Source: Blastocatellia bacterium UBA7656
GTDB lineage: Bacteria > Acidobacteriota > Blastocatellia > UBA7656
Assembly: GCA_002483445.1 (NCBI GenBank)
Contig: DLHY01000010.1
Coordinates: 1-46,616, forward strand
DNA length: 46,616 nucleotides
Direction: 5' to 3'
The notes below the pieces were generated by a model that was not told the origin of the DNA, made no database searches, and saw only the letters and a program-made list of their open reading frames with translations. Position 1 is the first letter of the stretch. Every line of letters begins with the position of its first letter. The translations under genes and the position numbers were made by a program. Shown here in pieces: positions 29,135 through 37,147 of the stretch.

Positions 29135-32026
29135 TCATCCGTCCAATACTTCCCTCATCTTGAGAGAAAGAGATGTCGGCGTGAAAGGTTTCTGAATGAA
29201 GGCCACATCCGTATCCACGATGCCGTGGCGGGCAAGTTCGTTATCGGTGTAGCCCGACATATAAAGCACTTTCATTTCGGGGCGCGCGCGCGCGAGTCTC
29301 TCGGCAAGATCGGGGCCGCTCAGATGCGGCATCACCACATCGGTCAGAAGCAGATGTATCTGCCCTTCGTGCCGCTCGCACATCAGCAATGCCTCGCCGC
29401 TGCCCGATGCCGCCACGACCGTGTAGCCGCAAAGCCGCAGAGCCTCGCTCGCCATATCGCGGATTATCTTCGAGTCCTCGACCAGAAGTATGGTCTCGCT
29501 CCCGCGCAGCATATCAGCGCCGCGCGATATCGTCGCCAGCTTTTCAGCCCGCTCATCGACTCTCGGCAAATAAATCGTGAAGCGGGTTCCTTTTTCAATC
29601 TCACTTTGAACCATTATGTTGCCGCCGCTCTGACGGATGATCCCGTAGACGGTCGATAGTCCGAGTCCTGACCCGCGCCCTTTGGTGGTGAAAAACGGTT
29701 CGAATATGCGCGAGCGAGTCTCCTCGTCCATCCCCACTCCGGTGTCGCTTACTGTGAGCCTCACACAAGGGCCGGGGCTGATTCCGATATGTTTGTAGCC
29801 AAAGTCCGAATCGAGCGACACATTCGTCGTCTCAATCGCGAGTTTGCCGCCCTGAGGCATCGCGTCGCGGGCGTTGACGGCGAGGTTGAGCATCACCTGT
29901 TGAATCTGCATCACGTCTGCTTTTATGCATCCGAGATCGGGAGCCAGCACCGTTACCAGTTCCACGTCCTCGCCTATGATGCGGCGAAGCAGGCGGCTGT
30001 TTTCGATGACGACATCGTTGAGATCGATGACTCTCGGCTGAAGCACCTGCTGGCGGCTGAAGGCCAGCAACTGATTCGTAAGCGAAGCCGCCTGCACGCT
30101 GGCCTTTTCCACTTCCTCTATTTCCTTTCTCATCGGATCAGCAGTGGAGAGGCGTCGCAGTATCAACTGCGTGTAGCCGAGTATCCCTGTGAGCAGATTG
30201 TTGAAATCGTGCGCCACTCCGCCCGCCAGCATACCTATGGCCTCCATCTTCTGCGACTGGAGAAGCTGATGCTCAAGCTCCTTGCGCTCGGTGATGTCGG
30301 TTATCACGCCCTGAACGCCCGTCACTCGCCCGAAAGCGAACGCCGATTTGCCGGAACTGCGCACCCATCGCACCTGCCCGGATCGGGTTATCAGGCGACT
30401 CTCGAAGGTCTCGCTCAGGCCGGAGAGATATTTTTTGAAGTAATGCCGGACAAGCGGACGGTCTTCTTTATGAATGAAGTCAATAAGCAGTCGCCCTGTA
30501 ACTTCCGGTGGGGTGTACCCGCTCAGAGCTTCGACTGAAGGGCTTATATAACTGATGCGACCCTTTGGGTCGACCGCATAAATCACATCCGAAAGATTTT
30601 CAACAAGCTCTCGATATTTTTCTTCCGACGCGCGTAACGCCTCTTCGACCCTGCGGCGCTGCGAAGCTTCGATTGCGAGCGAAACCAGATCGGCTATGGA
30701 AGCGGCGAAATCCTGCTCCTCAGGCGTCCACTCTCTCGCCCCTCCCACGCGCTCGTGGCAAAGTATGCCGACGATCTTTCCGCGCAGCCATATCGGCACA
30801 TCCAGCATTGAAGCCACTCGGAGAGGGATGAGATGCTCGCGGGCGAATTCGCTGGTGCGCGGATCGCTTGCGGCATCCGAGACCGCAAGCGCGCGATTGT
30901 TTGTAAGAGATTCGAAGTATCTCGGATAGAGCGAGACTCGGAGAGTGAATCCGCTCTGGTGAATTTTTTTGCTCGACAGGTACAGATCGGCGCAGATTAT
31001 TTCCGATGCCTCTTCATTGAAAAACCATACGCCCGCGCGCTCGACTTCCAAAGTCGCCGCATCGACCTGGGTTATTTTTCTGATCGACTCGTCGAGGTCT
31101 GAAAAGTCCATCTGCGCGAGTTCCAACAGCGCCTTCTGATGATGAATGATCTGCTCGGCTTTCTTTTGAAGAGCCTCTTCGGCCAGCTTGTGCTTGGTGA
31201 TGTCGGTCGAATTTAGAATCGCCGCCACCACCTGACTGTCGCTTATGACGGGACTGAGCGCGCAGGCGTACCAGGTTTCTGTTTCGTCAGTCCCGGATGC
31301 TATCTCGAACGACTCGCTGACGGCTGTTTCAAAAACCCGCTCCACGCGAGCGCGCACCATCGAGGCTGTTTCCTCCGACAGGTAATCGTAGATAAAAGAG
31401 CCGACACTGTTCTCTTTGCTCAATCCCGGAGCCGCGCGATTGACGTGCAGTATTCTTCCCTCGCGGTCGATGGTATAGACGAGTTGAGGCGCACTCTCGA
31501 TGAGCGTCCGCCATCGGGCTTCCGATTCCTTGAGAGCTTTCTCCGCCCGCTTGCGCTCAGTGATGTCGAAGCCGGTTATGAGCATAGCCGGCTGACCTTC
31601 GTAATCGATTATGGCTGCCGCGCTCTCGATCCATATCTCTTTGCTGGTGCTGGTCACGACTTTCACTTCATGGCGAGGCGCGAAGTATTCGCCGCGCTGT
31701 CGGGCAAGTCCGCGCTCGCGCACTTTGTCTCTGAAATCCTCATGCGCCAGATCCCAGAAATCCATCCCCAGAAGTTCATCAATCGTGTACCCGGTGGTCA
31801 GCAGAGTATAAGGATTCGCATAAATGATGCGAGAACCGCGAGCTATCAGTATGGCCGCCGAGACCGTCTCGGCCAGCGTGCGAAACAGCGATTCGCTTTT
31901 TCGCAGCCCTGCGCCATTGCCTGTTTCAATTTTGAGAGTCGCAGCATCGGGGCGCAAAGTTTCTTTCGATTGTTTCCGCGATGAGGTCGCCTTCCTCGGT
32001 TTCCTCATCCGATTCTCAACGGGCAT
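29135..32026 (-). CDS. Soluble PAS-PAS-GAF-PAS hybrid histidine kinase with receiver
   Basis: This 963-residue protein has no membrane helix. PAS 1 (about 45-160; ending ITGFDITERKRAEKAL), PAS 2 (about 165-285), GAF (about 305-455; RVASMLDVPIWLRGKIVGIL), PAS 3 (about 470-590; VQGVITDITERKELE), HisKA with phospho-accepting His in GGVAHDFNNLLTGILGY, HATPase with N box LAVNARDAMPQGG and G boxes DTGVGMDEE and GRGSGLGLSTV, and a C-terminal receiver (ILLVEDSKIIRD, LLTDVVMP with the phosphorylated Asp, YMSGYTDNE, FIQKPFT). It is the cytosolic hybrid-kinase type in which the receiver feeds a separate Hpt or regulator; no such partner is in the window. AGGAGATA precedes the ATG by 5 nt. Confidence 0.93.
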   Translation of the reverse strand: MPVENRMRKPRKATSSRKQSKETLRPDAATLKIETGNGAGLRKSESLFRTLAETVSAAILIARGSRIIYANPYTLLTTGYTIDELLGMDFWDLAHEDFRDKVRERGLARQRGEYFAPRHEVKVVTSTSKEIWIESAAAIIDYEGQPAMLITGFDITERKRAEKALKESEARWRTLIESAPQLVYTIDREGRILHVNRAAPGLSKENSVGSFIYDYLSEETASMVRARVERVFETAVSESFEIASGTDETETWYACALSPVISDSQVVAAILNSTDITKHKLAEEALQKKAEQIIHHQKALLELAQMDFSDLDESIRKITQVDAATLEVERAGVWFFNEEASEIICADLYLSSKKIHQSGFTLRVSLYPRYFESLTNNRALAVSDAASDPRTSEFAREHLIPLRVASMLDVPIWLRGKIVGILCHERVGGAREWTPEEQDFAASIADLVSLAIEASQRRRVEEALRASEEKYRELVENLSDVIYAVDPKGRISYISPSVEALSGYTPPEVTGRLLIDFIHKEDRPLVRHYFKKYLSGLSETFESRLITRSGQVRWVRSSGKSAFAFGRVTGVQGVITDITERKELEHQLLQSQKMEAIGMLAGGVAHDFNNLLTGILGYTQLILRRLSTADPMRKEIEEVEKASVQAASLTNQLLAFSRQQVLQPRVIDLNDVVIENSRLLRRIIGEDVELVTVLAPDLGCIKADVMQIQQVMLNLAVNARDAMPQGGKLAIETTNVSLDSDFGYKHIGISPGPCVRLTVSDTGVGMDEETRSRIFEPFFTTKGRGSGLGLSTVYGIIRQSGGNIMVQSEIEKGTRFTIYLPRVDERAEKLATISRGADMLRGSETILLVEDSKIIRDMASEALRLCGYTVVAASGSGEALLMCERHEGQIHLLLTDVVMPHLSGPDLAERLARARPEMKVLYMSGYTDNELARHGIVDTDVAFIQKPFTPTSLSLKMREVLDG

Positions 32027-32531
32027 ATCTATCTCCTGTTCTCTTACTCGCAGCGCATTTGGGGGAAAAGCGCGCGCGCAGGGATGGCGTCAGATCGCTC
32101 GATCCGTCAGCATAAGCCCGACTCAGGGAGTTCGAGCAGGGGAAGCGGAGAGACTGCGACCATTCAGGGAACGCATCGCGCAAGCAACCTCTCGATCAAA
32201 CACCGCCGTCCGAGAACGAATCGGACAGCTAATGAAAATTTCGCGGGGCTGCGGCGCAATGCCATTTTGGTTATCTTCCGCCATAAATGCAATAGTCTAT
32301 ATTTTCCATCAAACTCAGGTATCAGGGCTGTGGCAAAGTAGCTCGACAACGAAATAATCCGACTGACCTGGGAGCGCACGCAGGATGCGTGCAAGGCTTT
32401 AGGATTCGCTTAATCCCCGAATGCGCAAGACCAGCAGGCAAGATGCCTGCGCTCCCAGGACTTTGCAACAGCCCTGACTCAGGTATGAACCTGCTTTGTG
32501 ATTTTCCGCTTATGTGGCAATCTTCCTTTTT
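32027..32531. other. 505-base divergent intergenic region (kinase / proB)
   Basis: 32027-32312 is unique DNA that must hold the kinase promoter; no clear -35/-10 pair was found. 32313-32486 is a small insertion element with its target duplication, described separately. 32487-32531 is the immediate upstream region of proB, without a strong ribosome-binding site. No gene is supported here. Confidence 0.6.
32323..32476. mobile_element. 154-bp MITE with terminal repeats and 10-bp target duplication
   Basis: The termini CAGGGCTGTGGCAAAGT (32323-32339) and ACTTTGCAACAGCCCTG (32460-32476) are inverted repeats matching at 16 of 17 bases. They are flanked by a perfect direct duplication ACTCAGGTAT at 32313-32322 and 32477-32486. 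The interior carries a second inverted pair, CCTGGGAGCGCA (32369-32380 region) and TGCGCTCCCAGG (32448-32459), enclosing two smaller hairpins. It has no coding capacity, so it is non-autonomous; the ends and the 10-bp duplication resemble IS4/ISAs1-like elements, but the parent is not in the window. Confidence 0.88.
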
Positions 32532-33704
32532 ATGAGCGAAAGCAAACGTCACATAATCACTCAAGCCAAGCGGGTGGTCATCAAGCTCGGCACCGCCGTG
32601 CTTATGCGCGAGGAAGGCGGCATCCGGCTCAGTCGCTTCTATTCGTTCGTCGAATCAATAGCCGCGCTCAAACGCGAGGGTCGCGAAGTGCTGCTCGTTT
32701 CGTCCGGCGCGATAGGGCTTGGCGCAGAGCGGCTCCGTCTCCCGCGCAAGCCTCAACTGCTCGCCCTCAAACAGGCGTGCGCCGCCGTCGGGCAAGGGCG
32801 ATTGATGTCGCTCTATTCGGACGCCTTCGAACGACTGGGCATCACTGCGGCTCAGGTGTTGCTCACCGAAGAAGACTTCTCTAACCGCAGGCGATACCTG
32901 AATCTGCGAAGCACGATCACGAAACTGCTTGAGATGGGAACGCTGCCCATAATCAACGAAAACGATACCGTCTCGACCGCCGAAATCGAATCCCTCGATG
33001 CCCCTGCGCTGGTGAAAGTGAACTTCGGCGATAACGACAAACTCTCGGCTCTGGTGGCGAGCAAGATAGAAGCTGACCTGCTGGTTTTGCTGACCGATGT
33101 CGAAGGACTCTTCACCGCAAACCCAGTGGAGCAGAGCGACGCCCGGCTCATTCCAATGGTCGAAGAAATCACTTCCGAAACTGAACGACTTGCTGGCCAA
33201 GCGCGGCCTTCACAACCGGGGCGCGGCGGAATGAAGACCAAAATAGAAGCGGCCCGAATAGCCACTCATTCCGGCTGCGCGGCCATAATCGCGGGCGGCA
33301 AACTGCCTTCCGTCATCGACCGCATTTTCGCGGGCGAAGATATCGGAACGCTGTTCGTTCCCAATCAGGCTCTTCCGGGCAAGCGACGATGGATAGCTTT
33401 CGCAACGACCGTCAAAGCGGCATTGATTGTAAACGACGGCGCGCGACGCGCATTGATCGAAAGCAAAGCCAGTCTGCTCCCGGCAGGGGTCGTAGAGGTG
33501 CGGGGCGAGTTCGAGCGCGGCGACGCGGTGAGCGTAATCGATCACGAGGAGCGGGAGTTTGCGCGAGGCATAGTGAATTACTCAAGCGACGAGACCCGCA
33601 GAATCACAGGCAAACATTCCGACCGCATAGATGAGTTGATAGAAAACCGCAACTACGACGCGCTGATCACGCGCGACAACCTCGCCTTTCTGGAAAGACG
33701 TTGA
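32532..33704 (+). CDS. proB: Glutamate 5-kinase
   Basis: This is 390 residues from ATG at 32532 (MSESKRHIIT); a GTG at 32514 is the alternative and neither has a good ribosome-binding site. The amino-acid-kinase domain shows RVVIKLGTAVL, LLVSSGAIGLGAERL, PIINENDTVS, FGDNDKLSALVA and LLTDVEGLF; GRGGMKTKIEAARIA follows and a C-terminal PUA domain runs from about 285 (LIVNDGARRALI to TGKHSDRIDELI). It phosphorylates L-glutamate, the first step of proline synthesis, and is normally feedback-inhibited by proline. Its stop overlaps the proA start (TGATG), indicating translational coupling. Confidence 0.96.
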   Translation: MSESKRHIITQAKRVVIKLGTAVLMREEGGIRLSRFYSFVESIAALKREGREVLLVSSGAIGLGAERLRLPRKPQLLALKQACAAVGQGRLMSLYSDAFERLGITAAQVLLTEEDFSNRRRYLNLRSTITKLLEMGTLPIINENDTVSTAEIESLDAPALVKVNFGDNDKLSALVASKIEADLLVLLTDVEGLFTANPVEQSDARLIPMVEEITSETERLAGQARPSQPGRGGMKTKIEAARIATHSGCAAIIAGGKLPSVIDRIFAGEDIGTLFVPNQALPGKRRWIAFATTVKAALIVNDGARRALIESKASLLPAGVVEVRGEFERGDAVSVIDHEEREFARGIVNYSSDETRRITGKHSDRIDELIENRNYDALITRDNLAFLERR

Positions 33705-34999
33705 TGATTATCGAAATCGCAAAGAAGGCTAAAGCGGCGTCGCGCGCGCTTGCGCATCTCTCGACTGCGGAGAAAAATCACGCGCTGCTGCATATCGCCA
33801 AACGCATGAATGAGCGGCGCGAAGAACTCCTTGCCGCGAATAAACTCGACCTCGACGCCGCCCGTTTGCTCGTCGAATCGGGCCGGATGGCCGAATCGCT
33901 TTACAGCCGTCTGAAACTCGATGACTCGAAACTCGATGGCATTTTGTCAGGCATCGAACAGGTCGCGAGGATGGAAGACCCCACCGCGAGGGTGACGCTT
34001 GCGACCGAGCTTGACGAAGGGCTGATGCTTTATCGCGTGACATGCCCGGTAGGAGTCGTTGGCATCATCTTCGAATCGCGACCCGATGCGCTCGTTCAGA
34101 TCGCTTCGCTGTGCTTGAAAAGCGGAAACGCAGTGCTGCTCAAAGGCGGCAGCGAAGCGGAGCAAACGAACCGCGCGCTGTTCGGAATCATTCACGCTGC
34201 GGCTACGGAGCGCGGCGTGCCTCGCGATGCTATGGCCCTGCTCGAAAGCCGCGAAGATGTGATGGCTTTGCTTCGCGCCGAAGCCTTTGTCGATCTGATC
34301 GTGCCGCGGGGGTCGAACTCTTTGGTTCGTTTCATTCAGGAAAACACCAATATTCCAGTGCTGGGTCATGCGGAAGGCATCTGCCACATTTACATCGACC
34401 GCAGATCGGAGTTGGCGAAAGCCATTGAAATAGTCCTCGATGCGAAAATCGATTATCCGGCGGCCTGCAATGCGGTCGAAACTCTTCTGGTTCACAGCGC
34501 GATTGCGCGCGAGTTCCTGCCTGCGGTTGCCGACGCTTTGCAGAGCCGCGGAGTAGAGTTGAGATGCGATCCGCGCTCGATTGAATTCGTCGCCGGAGCG
34601 AAGCAGGCCATAGAAGAGGACTGGTCTACGGAGTACTGCGATTTGATCCTGTCGATAAAAGTCGTCGACTCGATTGAAGAGGCCATAGCTCATATCAACA
34701 GCTATGGCTCGCGTCATACGGATGCAATCATCACTGAAGACGGCGAGGCGTGGGAAAAATTTTTCGCCGAAGTCGATTCTGCCGGAGTCTATCGCAACGC
34801 ATCTACGCGATTTGCGGACGGGTTCCGTTACGGTTTCGGCGCAGAGTTAGGCATAAGCACCGCGAAGCTTCATCCTCGCGGGCCTGTGGGACTCGAAGGG
34901 CTTGTGACCTACAAGTACAAGCTCACGGGCAGCGGCCACACCGCCGCGATGTACGCGAAAGGCGGCAGGCGATTCACTCACAAAAGAATAGATGGATAA
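33704..34999 (+). CDS. proA: Glutamate-5-semialdehyde dehydrogenase (gamma-glutamyl phosphate reductase)
   Basis: This is 431 residues from the ATG that overlaps the proB stop. Family landmarks are LYRVTCPVGVVGIIFESRPDALVQIA, read in pieces, plus KSGNAVLLKGGSEA, DLIVPRGSNSLVRFIQ, the catalytic Cys in YPAACNAVETLLVH, and FRYGFGAELGISTAKLHPRG near the C-terminus. It reduces gamma-glutamyl phosphate to the semialdehyde with NADPH, the second step of proline synthesis. The two-gene proBA arrangement is standard. The gene converges on leuA across a 127-base gap with a hairpin. Confidence 0.97.
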   Translation: MIIEIAKKAKAASRALAHLSTAEKNHALLHIAKRMNERREELLAANKLDLDAARLLVESGRMAESLYSRLKLDDSKLDGILSGIEQVARMEDPTARVTLATELDEGLMLYRVTCPVGVVGIIFESRPDALVQIASLCLKSGNAVLLKGGSEAEQTNRALFGIIHAAATERGVPRDAMALLESREDVMALLRAEAFVDLIVPRGSNSLVRFIQENTNIPVLGHAEGICHIYIDRRSELAKAIEIVLDAKIDYPAACNAVETLLVHSAIAREFLPAVADALQSRGVELRCDPRSIEFVAGAKQAIEEDWSTEYCDLILSIKVVDSIEEAIAHINSYGSRHTDAIITEDGEAWEKFFAEVDSAGVYRNASTRFADGFRYGFGAELGISTAKLHPRGPVGLEGLVTYKYKLTGSGHTAAMYAKGGRRFTHKRIDG

Positions 35000-35089
35000 A
35001 AGTTATGCGCCTGTTTAGCTCCAGAGGAGTCCGTGATGTAGAACCGTCGGCCAGCCTGTTGACACCCTGAAAGTACGAAAATTTGAGAT

Positions 35090-35112
35090 ACAGCAGGCTG
35101 GCAGCCTACTGT
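35090..35112. terminator. Hairpin between convergent proA and leuA
   Basis: ACAGCAGGCTG and CAGCCTACTGT form an 11-bp stem (one mismatch) around a single G. It sits midway between the two stop codons, so it may act as a bidirectional terminator. It also belongs to the CTGNCAG-centred palindromes seen at 36943 and 37013, so it may instead be a dispersed repeat. No T-run follows. Confidence 0.4.
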
Positions 35113-35126
35113 ACATTTTCGGAAGA

Positions 35127-36677
35127 TCAATCCGCAGCTTCTGAAGCTGCTTTCACTTTCGGAGCGGAGCGGCGCGCGTGAACAGCTTTGTTGACCGCGT
35201 GCAGATAAGCGCGGGCGCTCGATTCTATGACATCTGTGGAAGCGGCTCTTCCTGTGAAAACTTTTCCGTCGAACTCGACGTGCGCGAACACCTCGCCCAC
35301 CGCGTCGCTTCCGCGAGTGACCGAATGCACCGAGTAATCGATCAGTCGCCCCTGCATCCCCGTAAGAAAATCTATGGCCTCGCACACTCCGGCGACAGGC
35401 CCGCCCGCCTGCTCGGCGCGCGACATCCACTGGCCGTCGCGTTCGAGCGTGACAGTCGCCCACGAAGTTTTCGACGTTCCTGCCACGGCTTCGACAGATC
35501 GCAGCTTGAAGGTTTCCGGTATCTCGCGCAACCCGTCCTGAAGTATGGCGATGAGGTCTTCGTCGTAAATTTCCTTCTTCTGATCAGCGAGAAGAGTGAA
35601 CAGCTTGTAAGCCTTGTCCAACTCGGCGCGAGATAGCTGATAGCCCATCTCTTCGTATCGCTTTTGCAGTGCGTGGCGACCGGAGTGCTTGCCGAGTACG
35701 AGCGTGCTTTGTTTCACGCCGACCATCTCAGGCCGCATTATTTCGTAGGTCAGACTGTTGGCCAAAACCCCGTGCTGATGAATGCCCGCTTCGTGAGCGA
35801 AAGCGTTGCGACCGACTATCGCCTTATTGGGCTGAACCTGTATGCCCGTGATGTTCGATAGCATCTGGCTCGCGCGATAAATCTCTTCGGTGTTGATCGA
35901 AGTCTGATACTCAAGCAGATCGTGGCGCACCCGCAAAGCCATCACGATTTCTTCGAGCGAGGCATTGCCCGCTCGCTCGCCTATGCCGTTGATGGTGCAT
36001 TCGACCTGGCGTGCGCCCGCTTCGATAGCCGCCAGAGAATTCGACACGGCCATCCCCAAATCGTTGTGACAGTGAACTGACACGATGGCGCGGTCGATGT
36101 TTTCGACCCTTTCTCTGAGAGTCGTGATTATTCGGGTGAACTCTCGCGGGATGGTGTAGCCTACTGTGTCAGGGATGTTGATGATGGTGGCTCCCGCGCT
36201 GATGGCAGTGCGGACGACTTCGCACAGAAATTCGAGATCGGTGCGCGTGGCGTCTTCGGGCGAAAACTCGACTTCGGGCGCGAGATTGCGAGCCGTCCTC
36301 ACGGCGCGGTCGATCTGCTCAAGGGCTTCCCGGCGAGTGATCTTGAGTTTGTATTCGAGGTGGATATCGCTTGTCGCCAGAAAGGTATGAATGCGCGGGC
36401 GTTGAGCTTCGCGAAGAGCTTCCCAGGCACGCTCAATATCTTCAGGCAACGCCCGCGCAAGACCTGCGATAATGGGGCGGCGACAACTGCGGGCTATCTC
36501 ACGCACCGCCGCGAAGTCATCATTTGAAGCTATAGGAAAACCGGCTTCGATGACATCGACGCCAAGCGTTTCAAGCTGGCTTGCAAGGCGAAGTTTTTCT
36601 TCAAGGTTCATGCTGCAACCCGGCGATTGCTCGCCGTCTCTGAGCGTGGTATCGAATATAAAAACGTGATCAGACAT
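35127..36677 (-). CDS. leuA: 2-isopropylmalate synthase
   Basis: This is 516 residues from ATG at 36677 (MSDHVFIFDTTLRDGEQSPG), where AAGGCGGG precedes it; the open frame continues upstream but lacks similarity. The HMGL-like TIM barrel carries FDTTLRDGEQSPG, VEFSPEDATRTD, VSVHCHNDLGMAVSNSL (metal His pair) and NGIGERAGNASLEEIVMAL. NAFAHEAGIHQHGVL follows, and a C-terminal LeuA dimer/allosteric domain (from about 385) implies leucine feedback inhibition. It condenses acetyl-CoA with 2-ketoisovalerate in leucine synthesis. No other leu genes are adjacent. The upstream gap carries a repeat element, and no leader peptide or T-box was recognised. Confidence 0.96.
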   Translation of the reverse strand: MSDHVFIFDTTLRDGEQSPGCSMNLEEKLRLASQLETLGVDVIEAGFPIASNDDFAAVREIARSCRRPIIAGLARALPEDIERAWEALREAQRPRIHTFLATSDIHLEYKLKITRREALEQIDRAVRTARNLAPEVEFSPEDATRTDLEFLCEVVRTAISAGATIINIPDTVGYTIPREFTRIITTLRERVENIDRAIVSVHCHNDLGMAVSNSLAAIEAGARQVECTINGIGERAGNASLEEIVMALRVRHDLLEYQTSINTEEIYRASQMLSNITGIQVQPNKAIVGRNAFAHEAGIHQHGVLANSLTYEIMRPEMVGVKQSTLVLGKHSGRHALQKRYEEMGYQLSRAELDKAYKLFTLLADQKKEIYDEDLIAILQDGLREIPETFKLRSVEAVAGTSKTSWATVTLERDGQWMSRAEQAGGPVAGVCEAIDFLTGMQGRLIDYSVHSVTRGSDAVGEVFAHVEFDGKVFTGRAASTDVIESSARAYLHAVNKAVHARRSAPKVKAASEAAD

Positions 36678-37147
36678 ATGCAGCCCGCCTTTCAGGAATT
36701 CATCAGCGCAGACCTTGAGCCTGCGGACGCGAAGGTGAAGACAGTGGATAACACGATTCCCGAAAGCGGGCAAATAGATAATCTTTATGAAGTGATAAGC
36801 AATCGCAGTGGTTATGAAAAAGTAATGCTCAACGTCAGCCCCGATAGCTCCACAACGAAATGGTCGTTTACCGCCGAGGCGCAGAGACAGCGCGGAGAGG
36901 AAAACTGTTTTCTCTGCGTCAACTCAGCGTTCTTGTATGTTCGACAAGCTGCCAGCTTGTCGTTGCTTCGAGCAAAGAACTGTTGCTTTCCAGCGGCAAG
37001 AGGTGAAAGCCTCCGGCAAGCTGGCAGCTTGCCGGACAACGCGGTGCCTCTGCGCCTCGGCGCTGAATAAACGTCAAGGCATAGACGCAATGAGGGCCGT
37101 CAGATTTCAGCCTTGCTTTTTCATGGATGCCGGGTTTGATCCGCGTC
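36678..37147. other. 470-base intergenic region upstream of leuA
   Basis: 36678-36860 should hold the leuA promoter. Minus-strand TTGCTT and TATCTA about 16 bases apart, in the AT-rich part around 36780-36810, are a weak candidate. 36872-37062 is a 191-bp inverted-repeat element. 37063-37147 lies downstream of the S9 peptidase stop codon, and I see nothing further in it. Confidence 0.5.
36872..37062. repeat. 191-bp inverted-repeat element with two internal palindromes
   Basis: The ends are perfect 15-bp inverted repeats, CGCCGAGGCGCAGAG (36872-36886) and CTCTGCGCCTCGGCG (37048-37062); pairing continues outside as CGTTTA/TAAACG. Inside are two perfect palindromes, GACAAGCTGCCAGCTTGTC (36943-36961) and a 23-base one at 37013-37035 with arms CCGGCAAGCTG. 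No coding capacity. It resembles MITE/REP-like elements, but no clear target duplication was found. Confidence 0.8.

Noticed and set aside
36678..36870. Leucine attenuator or T-box upstream of leuA
   Set aside because: No leader peptide with a Leu run and no T-box-like specifier or antiterminator sequence could be recognised.
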